From the NCBI GenBank assembly GCA_030533325.1, contig JAUNJJ010000028.1:1-36102 (forward strand): a stretch of DNA of 36,102 bases. The letters are read 5' to 3'. The translations under genes and the position numbers were made by a program. Positions 7,621 through 14,441 of this stretch are shown piece by piece. The notes under the pieces were generated by a model, which ran no database searches, was not told the origin of the DNA, and saw only the letters and a list, made by a program, of their open reading frames with translations. Source of the DNA: Oscillospiraceae bacterium. GTDB lineage: Bacteria > Bacillota > Clostridia > Oscillospirales > Ruminococcaceae. Within the stretch, counting starts at the first letter, position 1; every line of letters begins with the position of its first letter.

Positions 7621-7776
7621 ATGTCAAACAGGAATGATGGAAATAAGCATGTTTCATCTTCGGGACAACCTAAAAAAAGTATTGTTCTCCGGATAATTGT
7701 GCTTATAGTCGCTGCTCTTATGTTTTTAGGTGCGATAATAATTCCGTTCTGGGCATCCGGAACATTTAACTACTAA
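7621..7776 (+). CDS. 51-residue single-helix membrane miniprotein, unknown function
   Basis: A short gene with a polar, basic N-terminus (MSNRNDGNKHVSSSGQPKKS), one hydrophobic segment (about residues 21-42, IVLRIIVLIVAALMFLGAII), and a short aromatic end (PFWASGTFNY). Support for coding comes from a good ribosome binding site (GGAAGGAG about 9 nt before the ATG), a position 23 bp after the helicase gene, and an intrinsic terminator starting 4 bp after its stop. Expected topology is N-in, C-out. I recognise no family. Confidence 0.7.
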   Translation: MSNRNDGNKHVSSSGQPKKSIVLRIIVLIVAALMFLGAIIIPFWASGTFNY

Positions 7777-7780
7777 GTAA

Positions 7781-7814
7781 AAAAACCTGTCGGATTTAAC
7801 CGGCAGGTTTTTTT
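7781..7814 (+). terminator. Intrinsic terminator of the helicase operon
   Basis: AAAAACCTGTCGG (7781-7793) pairs with CCGGCAGGTTTTT (7800-7812), one G-U pair, 6-nt loop, with the run of T's continuing to 7814. Confidence 0.9.
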
Positions 7815-7976
7815 GGGAAATGAATTAAATAAGTGTATTTAAAATGAAAATGTCAGAAAAATAACAGACACATTATGTGTTAATGTTGTCAGCTTATATA
7901 AATAAGTATATGCTTTTTCGGTTGCACTATCAACCATAAATATGAATCAAAGGTATGAAAAATGAATGTGTTTTTA

Positions 7977-8005
7977 TTGAAATAATCAGAAAAAAATGTT
8001 ATACT
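7977..8005 (+). promoter_or_regulatory. Promoter of the LacI/AraC-type regulator
   Basis: TTGAAA (7977-7982), a 17-bp spacer and TATACT (8000-8005). The predicted start near 8012 coincides with an in-frame ATG at 8013, which therefore cannot have a ribosome binding site. This supports the start at 8049. The stretch 7815-7976 upstream holds no gene I can support. Confidence 0.7.
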
Positions 8006-8048
8006 TTATCATATGTACCAGTATGATATTATTAGAAGGCGGAAAATA

Positions 8049-10238
8049 ATGAAAAAAAGACTTGTTTTTACAGTGGTTACAGCGAGAGCCTCCGCACCGG
8101 AACAGAGACAGCTGCTTGACGGCATTATTTCTCAGGCTTTTGAAATGGATACCGATGTTATCGTTGTTTCCAATGTTTATAATGCATCAGAATACAATTC
8201 ATTTATTACTCACGAAAACAGTATATACGACATAATAAATTCCAAAAAACATGACGGAATAATATTTACAGATGATTCGTTTATGAACTGTGAACTCAGA
8301 AACAATGTCATGAATATGATTGATAAAAGCGGAGTCCCTGTTGTCTGTATAGGAGCCGGCGATACAAAATATACAACAGTAAACAGCGATACGGAAAAAG
8401 ATATCGAAAAAATCACAGACCATCTGATTGACATTCACGGATTTAATGATATTGATATTCTTACCGGACCGAAAGAAAACGCGGATTCCGAAAAAAGAGT
8501 AAACGGATACAGAAACTCTCTTAAGAATCATGGAATAGAATTTTGCGAAGATAAAGTAATACATGGGGATTTCTGGATTACATCAGGAGAAAAAACTGCA
8601 CATGAGTATGCTGATAAAAAGCGGAGTCTTCCTCAGGCGGTTTTGTGCACTAATGATTACATGGCATACGGGCTCTGTGATACACTTGTAAGTCGTGGTA
8701 TAAGAATCCCTGAAGATGTAACAGTGACCGGATATGAGTATATCGGAGGCCGAAGTGATCATTATCCGGTATTGTCAACTTTTCACAGAAACAGAAAATC
8801 ACTTGGCCGGCAGGCTGTAGCTATGCTTTACAGTAAAATTCACCATAAAGAAAATGAATATGAATTCAGCATGGACGGAGATTTTATTCCGGGTGACAGC
8901 TGTTCATGCGGCGCGGATTATAATCAGATTTCCTCAGAAATCAGAGAGAAGAAAATGCAGTCTTACTATTCAATGCTGAATGATACCGGGATGCTCGAGC
9001 AGTTTCTTACAGAATCGAGAAGTATTGCTGATTTTATTTCAGCACTAAACAGGCATTCGTATTTTATTCCTGACCTTTCCGGACTTTATCTGTGCCTTTA
9101 CGATGACTGGTGTGTTTCCTCTGAAACAGGAAAGAAAAATTTTCAGGGGAAAGAGGGCGTGGTTTGCTATACTATTTCAGATATATACAGAGATAATGCT
9201 CCGCCTGTGCATTTCAGAAGAAATGATATGTTTCCGGATGAACTTCATAATCAAAATAAACCTAATGCCTATTACTGCTGTCCTGTTTTCTTTATGGACC
9301 AGGATTTCGGATACATGATAGTCAGGTATGATAAGGTAAAATGCTTCGGAGAGTCATTCCGTAACTGGAACAACATCGTGGCAAATGCGCTTGAATTTCT
9401 CAGAATGAAGAATGACATAAATTATCTTATGCGATGTCAGAATCTTTCTGAATTTCATGATTCATTAACCGGCTTTAACAACAGGGACGGATTTGTAAAT
9501 GAAATGAATATCGCACTGAGAAATGCAGGAAAAGATTCTTTCAGTATAATGATTATTCGTCTGAATGCCGGAAATACACTGCTGTCCGGAGAAATGAACA
9601 TGCAGGAATCATCCATAGCAATTCTTCTGGGAGTCAGTGATATAATCAGGGAAATATCATCGGAACGCGGAAAAATATGCGCTCGTCTTGACCGCAATAC
9701 CTTTGCAGTGTCGGAGATAATTACCGATAAGTCTGAAGAAATGAGTATTTTTGAGGAAAAGCTCAGGGTTCGTCTGTACGGTTTTTTCAGAGAAAAAAAT
9801 ATTTACGGAGATAATTTTTATAATCTTTTTTCAACGGAAGGAAAATCTGATTTCAGTTCTGAACTTGAAAAAGCTGAAAACAGCATACCGGAATTTACTG
9901 ATTTGCAGAATTACAGCGGGTATTCAGATTTTGTCGGTCTCAGAAGTATGATATATTTTTCTCCGGAAAAAAGTATAACCGCTGAGGAAGCGTGCAGAAA
10001 ATTCTGTGTAAGCAGCGGTTATTTCAGAGTTATGTATAAAAAATATTTCGGAATAAGTTTTCATCAGGACTGTATCGTGATGAGAATAATGCTTGCAAAA
10101 TATTATCTCATTTCATCTAAAATGAATATTGCCTCAGTATCTGACCGGTGCTGTTTTGACAACGAAAAATATTTTATGCAGCAGTTTCGCAGAATAACAG
10201 GCTATACACCAAATCAGTACAGAGACAGATTTTCATGA
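8049..10238 (+). CDS. Three-domain regulator: LacI-type ligand sensor, degenerate GGDEF, AraC helix-turn-helix
   Basis: Probably a ligand-responsive, DNA-binding transcription regulator. In the 729-residue protein, residues about 3-277 form a periplasmic-binding-protein-like sensor of the LacI/GalR kind (KRLVFTVVTARAS; VLCTNDYMAYGLCDTL; RIPEDVTVTGYE). A linker with CSCG and a GAF-like region (about 285-450) follows. Residues about 468-580 resemble a GGDEF domain opening with DSLTGFNNRDGF, but the catalytic signature is replaced by DRNTF (548-552), so cyclase activity is not expected. The last 95 residues are an AraC-family double helix-turn-helix ending ITGYTPNQYRDRF. The usual N-terminal LacI DNA-binding helix is absent. 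The start at 8049 is chosen because AGGCGG precedes it and the in-frame ATG at 8013 lies at the transcription start. It is monocistronic, between a promoter and a terminator. The ligand is unknown; a sugar is plausible. Confidence 0.88.
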   Translation: MKKRLVFTVVTARASAPEQRQLLDGIISQAFEMDTDVIVVSNVYNASEYNSFITHENSIYDIINSKKHDGIIFTDDSFMNCELRNNVMNMIDKSGVPVVCIGAGDTKYTTVNSDTEKDIEKITDHLIDIHGFNDIDILTGPKENADSEKRVNGYRNSLKNHGIEFCEDKVIHGDFWITSGEKTAHEYADKKRSLPQAVLCTNDYMAYGLCDTLVSRGIRIPEDVTVTGYEYIGGRSDHYPVLSTFHRNRKSLGRQAVAMLYSKIHHKENEYEFSMDGDFIPGDSCSCGADYNQISSEIREKKMQSYYSMLNDTGMLEQFLTESRSIADFISALNRHSYFIPDLSGLYLCLYDDWCVSSETGKKNFQGKEGVVCYTISDIYRDNAPPVHFRRNDMFPDELHNQNKPNAYYCCPVFFMDQDFGYMIVRYDKVKCFGESFRNWNNIVANALEFLRMKNDINYLMRCQNLSEFHDSLTGFNNRDGFVNEMNIALRNAGKDSFSIMIIRLNAGNTLLSGEMNMQESSIAILLGVSDIIREISSERGKICARLDRNTFAVSEIITDKSEEMSIFEEKLRVRLYGFFREKNIYGDNFYNLFSTEGKSDFSSELEKAENSIPEFTDLQNYSGYSDFVGLRSMIYFSPEKSITAEEACRKFCVSSGYFRVMYKKYFGISFHQDCIVMRIMLAKYYLISSKMNIASVSDRCCFDNEKYFMQQFRRITGYTPNQYRDRFS

Positions 10239-10264
10239 CTGTTTATGCAGTCATGAATTTTTTT
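10233..10264 (+). terminator. Intrinsic terminator of the LacI/AraC regulator gene
   Basis: TCATGACTG (10233-10241) pairs perfectly with CAGTCATGA (10248-10256), 6-nt loop, followed by A and seven T's. The stop codon (10236-10238) lies inside the stem. Confidence 0.88.
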
Positions 10265-10274
10265 ATAAACAAAA

Positions 10275-10300
10275 AAGAACACTTCAAATGAAGTGTTCTT
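10275..10300 (-). terminator. Intrinsic terminator of the tRNA pair
   Basis: AAGAACACTTC (10275-10285) and GAAGTGTTCTT (10290-10300) form a perfect 11-bp stem with a 4-nt loop. On the minus strand it is followed by T's and begins one base after the tRNA-Arg CCA end. Confidence 0.88.
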
Positions 10301-10301
10301 T

Positions 10302-10378
10302 TGGTGCGCCTGGAGGGGCTCGAACCCCCGACCTACTGGTTCGTAGCCAGTCACTCTATCCAACTGAGCTACAGACGC
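10302..10378 (-). tRNA. tRNA-Arg (anticodon ACG)
   Basis: The minus strand folds as a full cloverleaf. The acceptor GCGTCTG pairs with CAGGCGC, the anticodon stem ACTGG/CCAGT holds the loop CTACGAA, and the T arm contains GGTTCGAGC. The anticodon ACG would be edited to ICG and read CGU, CGC and CGA. The 3' CCA is encoded (10302-10304), so the gene is 77 nt. It is the second gene of a two-tRNA transcript, 25 bp after tRNA-Lys. Confidence 0.96.
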
Positions 10379-10403
10379 ATTGTTATTAACTTTAAAAGTT
10401 ACA

Positions 10404-10476
10404 TGAGGTATTGGGGATTCGAACCCCAGACCCTTTGATTAAAAGTCAAATGCTCTGCCAACTGAGCTAATACCTC
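10404..10476 (-). tRNA. tRNA-Lys (anticodon TTT)
   Basis: The minus strand gives acceptor GAGGTAT paired with ATACCTC, D arm AGCTCAGTTGG, anticodon stem TTTGA/TCAAA around CTTTTAA, and T arm GGTTCGAATCC. The anticodon TTT reads AAA and AAG. CCA is not encoded (the next bases read TGT), so the nucleotidyltransferase must add it, unlike the neighbouring tRNA-Arg. Confidence 0.96.
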
Positions 10477-10517
10477 ATCGTTTTCAGGACTTCGTTTCGT
10501 CCGTGACAACGATATTA

Positions 10518-10546
10518 ATTATATCATGCTTTATTCTGTTTGTCAA
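10518..10546 (-). promoter_or_regulatory. Promoter of the tRNA-Lys/tRNA-Arg transcript
   Basis: On the minus strand, a perfect TTGACA (10546-10541), 17-bp spacer and perfect TATAAT (10523-10518). A- and T-rich tracts upstream (to about 10580) could act as an UP element. It shares a 23-nt identical block (10538-10560) with the promoter at the right edge of the window. Confidence 0.9.
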
Positions 10547-10618
10547 CACTTTTTTTGAAAATTTTTAAAAAAATTTTTCATAACATTATGAATCCCAAAA
10601 CTGCGTGCACTAATGGGG

Positions 10619-10647
10619 TTGAAAAATTGTCAATAATAAGGTATAAT
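10619..10647 (+). promoter_or_regulatory. Promoter of the hprK operon
   Basis: TTGAAA (10619-10624), a 17-bp spacer and a perfect TATAAT (10642-10647). The leader to the hprK ATG is about 50 nt. No terminator is visible between hprK and dnaE, so it may drive five genes. Confidence 0.78.
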
Positions 10648-10704
10648 ATTTATAACAGCATTTGCAGATTATACGGATAATTTAATAAAAGAAGAGGTGT
10701 TTTT

Positions 10705-11658
10705 ATGTCACAGAACAAATTTACAGTAACACTGCAGCAGATTATCGATGAGCTTAAACTTGAGCAGCTTTATATGCCGCGACCTGCTGAAGAGGTGCTT
10801 ATTTCTGAAAATGAAGTAAACAGACCGGGCCTTCAGCTTATGAATTTCTATGAATACTTTAATCCCGAGAGAATACAGATTCTTGGAAAAACAGAATTTG
10901 CTTATCTTGCTTCAATTGGTGAGGAGAAGCGTACGGATATTATTGCAAAGCTTTTTTCAACAAAAATTCCTGCTCTTATAATAACCAGAGAGCTCGAATG
11001 TTTCCCTGAACTTCTGACACTTGCAGAGAAAGAACAGATTCCTGTTCTCAGATCAAAGGACAGTACTTCAAACTTTGTAGCAGCTCTTATCGCGTTTCTT
11101 AATCTTAATCTTGCACCAAGAATAACACGCCATGGTGTTCTCATAGAGATATATGGTGAAGGTGTGCTTATTCTCGGTGAGAGTGGTGTCGGAAAGAGTG
11201 AAACAGCTATTGAGCTTGTAAAGAGAGGACACAGACTTGTAGCCGATGATGCTGTTGAAATAAGAAAGGTATCAAACATCAGTCTTGTCGGAACTTCTCC
11301 GGACAATATCAGACATTTTCTTGAACTCCGCGGTATCGGAATTATTAATGCACGCAGACTTTTCGGTGTTGGTGCAGTAAAGGTTACTGAGAAGATTGAT
11401 CTTGTTGTTGAACTTGAGATATGGAATCCTGAAAAACTTTATGACCGTATGGGAATTGACAACGAATATGTTTCAATTCTTGGCGTAAACGTTCCTCTTG
11501 CTACTATTCCTGTAAAACCAGGCCGAAATCTTGCAGTTATTCTTGAAGTTGCAGCTATGAATAACAGACAGAAAAAGATGGGATACAACGCAGCTCATGA
11601 ACTGCTTGAAAGACTTGGCATGGAGCAGTCGGGAACGGACATAATAAGAGACCTTTGA
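10705..11658 (+). CDS. hprK: HPr kinase/phosphorylase
   Basis: Phosphorylates and dephosphorylates Ser46 of HPr in response to glycolytic intermediates, controlling carbon catabolite repression and PTS flux. The 317-residue protein shows the N-terminal HprK domain, the conserved RHGVLIEIYG (His143 equals the Bacillus catalytic His), Walker A GESGVGKS (158-165), acidic pair DD (181-182), and the family signature LELRGIGIINARRLFG (about 207-222). Length is normal (Bacillus 310). AGAGGTG lies 6 nt before the ATG. It heads a run with murB, rapZ, whiA and dnaE, the usual Firmicute grouping of HPr control with the RapZ/WhiA genes; pfkA of glycolysis follows downstream. Confidence 0.97.
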   Translation: MSQNKFTVTLQQIIDELKLEQLYMPRPAEEVLISENEVNRPGLQLMNFYEYFNPERIQILGKTEFAYLASIGEEKRTDIIAKLFSTKIPALIITRELECFPELLTLAEKEQIPVLRSKDSTSNFVAALIAFLNLNLAPRITRHGVLIEIYGEGVLILGESGVGKSETAIELVKRGHRLVADDAVEIRKVSNISLVGTSPDNIRHFLELRGIGIINARRLFGVGAVKVTEKIDLVVELEIWNPEKLYDRMGIDNEYVSILGVNVPLATIPVKPGRNLAVILEVAAMNNRQKKMGYNAAHELLERLGMEQSGTDIIRDL

Positions 11659-11689
11659 TAGCAAACAACAAACATGGAGTGATTATTAA

Positions 11690-12598
11690 ATGTCATATAC
11701 AAATGCACTGATATCATTATGTGACAGTTTCGGCTGTTCGTATAAACTTGACGAATCTCTTAAGGAACATACAACTTTCAGAATAGGCGGAAAATGCAGA
11801 ATTGCCGTTTTTGTAAACAGCGATGAGTCACTTTCCGGAATTGTCGGCTTCTGCCGGTCAAACAATGTAAAATATGCTGTTCTGGGTAACGGAAGCAATA
11901 TAATCGCTGATGACAGATTTTTTGACGGTGTAGTCATAATAATCGGAAATGATTATTCAAAAATACTCAGTATAAATGATGGCACAATCGTATGTCAGGC
12001 CGGACTTATGCTGAGCAGGCTGTGCATCACAGCAAAAAACGAAGGATACACAGGACTTGAGTTTGCATACGGCATTCCGGGAACTGTCGGCGGTGCACTG
12101 TATATGAATGCAGGCGCATACGGCGGAGAGATGTCAGATGTTGTTGTATCAGCTGATTATCTTGATACGGACGGAAGTATTCGTACGATACTGAAGGAAA
12201 ATATGGATCTTTCATACAGACACAGTGCATTTATGAATTCCGGCAGGATTATTCTCAGGGTAAGAGTTAAACTCAGAAAAGGCACTGTCAGTGAAATTGA
12301 ACAGAAGATGGAAACACTGATTTCAAAGAGACGGGAAAAACAGCCTCTTAACTATCCGAGTGCCGGAAGTACGTTCAAGAGACCTGAGGGTGCTTTTGCT
12401 GCTGCACTTATTGAAGAATGCGGACTTAAGGGATTTTCAGTCGGTGATGCACAGGTAAGTGAAAAACACAGCGGCTTTGTAATCAACAAGGGAAATGCTA
12501 CTTTTGACGATATTATGCACCTTGTTGAAGAAGTGCAGAAAAAAGTAAAAACAGATACCGGATATGAGCTTGAACTCGAACCGGAAATTCTCAGATAA
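11690..12598 (+). CDS. murB: UDP-N-acetylenolpyruvoylglucosamine reductase MurB
   Basis: NADPH- and FAD-dependent reduction of UDP-GlcNAc-enolpyruvate to UDP-MurNAc, the second committed cytoplasmic step of peptidoglycan synthesis. The 302-residue protein has the FAD-binding segments TTFRIGGKCRI (28-38), GNGSNIIADD (67-76) and GIPGTVGGALYMNAGAYGG (128-146). The catalytic Ser227 lies in PSAGSTFKRP and the acid is Glu298 in ELEPEI. The arrangement is that of the short, Gram-positive (type II) MurB. Start ATG 11690 follows GGAGTGAT. The gap to hprK is 31 bp with no terminator. Confidence 0.96.
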   Translation: MSYTNALISLCDSFGCSYKLDESLKEHTTFRIGGKCRIAVFVNSDESLSGIVGFCRSNNVKYAVLGNGSNIIADDRFFDGVVIIIGNDYSKILSINDGTIVCQAGLMLSRLCITAKNEGYTGLEFAYGIPGTVGGALYMNAGAYGGEMSDVVVSADYLDTDGSIRTILKENMDLSYRHSAFMNSGRIILRVRVKLRKGTVSEIEQKMETLISKRREKQPLNYPSAGSTFKRPEGAFAAALIEECGLKGFSVGDAQVSEKHSGFVINKGNATFDDIMHLVEEVQKKVKTDTGYELELEPEILR

Positions 12599-12651
12599 AA
12601 TTTCGTCATACAAACTTTACACTAATCTTTTTTTCTGGAGTGATGATCAGA

Positions 12652-13509
12652 ATGCAGTTTATTATTGTTACAGGCCTTTCCGGATCAGGAAAATCAAGTG
12701 CTATGAATATACTTGAAGATATTGGATTTTATTGTATCGACAATATGCCTCCTCAGCTTATTTCAAAATTTGTCGATATATGCCGTGACGGAAATATGAA
12801 TAAAATAGCTCTTGCAATTGATATTCGCTCCGGAGATATGTTTTCAGAGGAAATTCTTTCATCGATAGAACAGATGAAAAACGAACACTTTGATTTTAAA
12901 GTACTCTATCTTGAGTCAAGTGATGATGTTCTGATAAAACGATATAAGGAAACAAGAAGAAAGCATCCCCTTGATGCTGAGTTCGACGGATGCCTTGCCA
13001 AAGCCATACAGTATGAGAGAAATAAACTCAACAGTCTGAGAGGTATTGCGGATTACTTTATTGACACATCATATCTGAAAACTTCACAGCTCAGAGAGTC
13101 ACTTGTTAATCTCTTCCTTAAAAATTCAAACGATTCAATTCTTATAAAAGTAATGTCCTTTGGATTTAAGTACGGTGCATCTGCAGAAACAGACCTTGTA
13201 TTTGATGTCAGATGTCTGCCGAATCCGTTCTACATACCTGAACTTAAAAATCTTACCGGTAAAAATCAGGAGGTAAGAGATTATGTGATGAGTTTTAGCA
13301 ACTCAGTTGTACTCATGGATAAGCTGAAGGATCTGATAAAATTTCTGATTCCATTGTATGTGAGTGAAGGAAAGAGTCAGCTTATTATCGGATTCGGCTG
13401 CACCGGCGGAAAGCACCGTTCAGTTACCTTTGCTGAGCTGATGGCGGATTATATAGAAAAACTGGGATACTCTGTTCGTACTTCACACAGGGATATCACT
13501 AAAACATAA
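12652..13509 (+). CDS. rapZ: RapZ/YvcJ nucleotide-binding protein (RNase adapter family)
   Basis: A 285-residue P-loop protein of the RapZ/YvcJ family. In E. coli RapZ directs RNase E to the GlmZ small RNA, tying glmS expression to glucosamine-6-phosphate; in Firmicutes the YvcJ form hydrolyses GTP and affects competence, with its target less clear. Visible are Walker A GLSGSGKS (8-15), the following DIGFYCIDNMPPQL, and the C-terminal signature GFGCTGGKHRSV. I place the start at ATG 12652: TGGAG (12636-12640) gives proper spacing, whereas GTG 12640 and ATG 12643 sit on or next to it. The WhiA gene starts 11 bp downstream. The yvcK gene, often found between rapZ and whiA, is absent. Confidence 0.93.
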   Translation: MQFIIVTGLSGSGKSSAMNILEDIGFYCIDNMPPQLISKFVDICRDGNMNKIALAIDIRSGDMFSEEILSSIEQMKNEHFDFKVLYLESSDDVLIKRYKETRRKHPLDAEFDGCLAKAIQYERNKLNSLRGIADYFIDTSYLKTSQLRESLVNLFLKNSNDSILIKVMSFGFKYGASAETDLVFDVRCLPNPFYIPELKNLTGKNQEVRDYVMSFSNSVVLMDKLKDLIKFLIPLYVSEGKSQLIIGFGCTGGKHRSVTFAELMADYIEKLGYSVRTSHRDITKT

Positions 13510-13520
13510 GGAGATTTATT

Positions 13521-14441
13521 TTGTCATTTTCAAATGAAGTAAAAGCAGAAATTATTTCTGCAATTACAGACAAGGATAAAAAATACGCCTGTCTCTATGG
13601 CCTGATAATATTCTGTAACAGATTTTCTTCCGACGAAATATGTTTTCAGTCTGAAAGCAGGGAAGTGGCTGATATATTTATGACTCTTGTGTCAGAGATG
13701 TTTAAAAACACACTGAATATCAGTGAAGACATAGCGGAGCGTAAAAACGGCACGTCACTGTATTCATTTACCGTATCGGGTGCTGAATCAGTACAGACAG
13801 TAGCTGATTTTTTCAGAATTACTCCCTGCAGCCGCAGAATTTCCATAGAGAATATTGACAATAACAGTATTTCCAATTTTATAGCCGGAGCTTTTCTCAG
13901 CTGTGGAAGTATCACAGATCCAAAAACCGGGTACCATCTTGAATTTGTAATTAATTCCGCGGAATTATGTGAGGATTTATCAACATTGCTTAATTCATTC
14001 GGCTTTTCTGTAAAGAGTGTTATACGCAAGAATAATTATATTCTGTATATTAAAGAGAGTGAAAATATCGAAGATCTTCTGACTTTTATGGGAGCACAGA
14101 GTTCTACTCTTGAGATAATAAATATAAAGATTCTGAAAGATGTCAGAAACAGAGTTAATCGTGCCCGGAACTGTGATGTAGCCAACTGTAACAAAACAAG
14201 TGCAGCATCGGTAAATCAGATACAGGATATCCGTCTTATAGAAAGTGAACTCGGTCTTGACAGCCTTCCGGCTACACTCAGAGAGATAGCTGATGCACGT
14301 CTCGAGTATCCCGAATTCAGCCTTAATGATCTTGGTGAGATACTCGACCCTCCTATAGGAAGATCCGGAGTTAATCATCGTCTGAAGAGAATAAGGCAGA
14401 TTGCTGATAAGCTCAGAGAGGAGATGAAGGAAAGTGAGTAA
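13521..14441 (+). CDS. whiA: DNA-binding protein WhiA
   Basis: WhiA combines a homing-endonuclease-like (LAGLIDADG) fold without nuclease activity and a C-terminal helix-turn-helix. It controls sporulation septation in Streptomyces and affects division and chromosome segregation in Firmicutes. The 306-residue protein starts SFSNEVKAEI, the usual WhiA opening, has FIAGAFLSCGSITDPKTGYH in the endonuclease-like part, and ends with SLNDLGEILDPPIGRSGVNH followed by RLKRIRQIA, the helix-turn-helix. The start is TTG at 13521, placed 6 nt after AAGGAGA (13507-13513); no ATG fits the conserved N-terminus. It overlaps dnaE by 8 bp. Confidence 0.95.
   Translation: MSFSNEVKAEIISAITDKDKKYACLYGLIIFCNRFSSDEICFQSESREVADIFMTLVSEMFKNTLNISEDIAERKNGTSLYSFTVSGAESVQTVADFFRITPCSRRISIENIDNNSISNFIAGAFLSCGSITDPKTGYHLEFVINSAELCEDLSTLLNSFGFSVKSVIRKNNYILYIKESENIEDLLTFMGAQSSTLEIINIKILKDVRNRVNRARNCDVANCNKTSAASVNQIQDIRLIESELGLDSLPATLREIADARLEYPEFSLNDLGEILDPPIGRSGVNHRLKRIRQIADKLREEMKESE

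Noticed and set aside
8013..8048. Earlier in-frame ATG for the LacI/AraC regulator
   Set aside because: It coincides with the predicted transcription start and has no ribosome binding site; ATG 8049 follows AGGCGG.
9450..9790. Active diguanylate cyclase in the LacI/AraC regulator
   Set aside because: The GGDEF signature is replaced by DRNTF, so catalysis is not supported.
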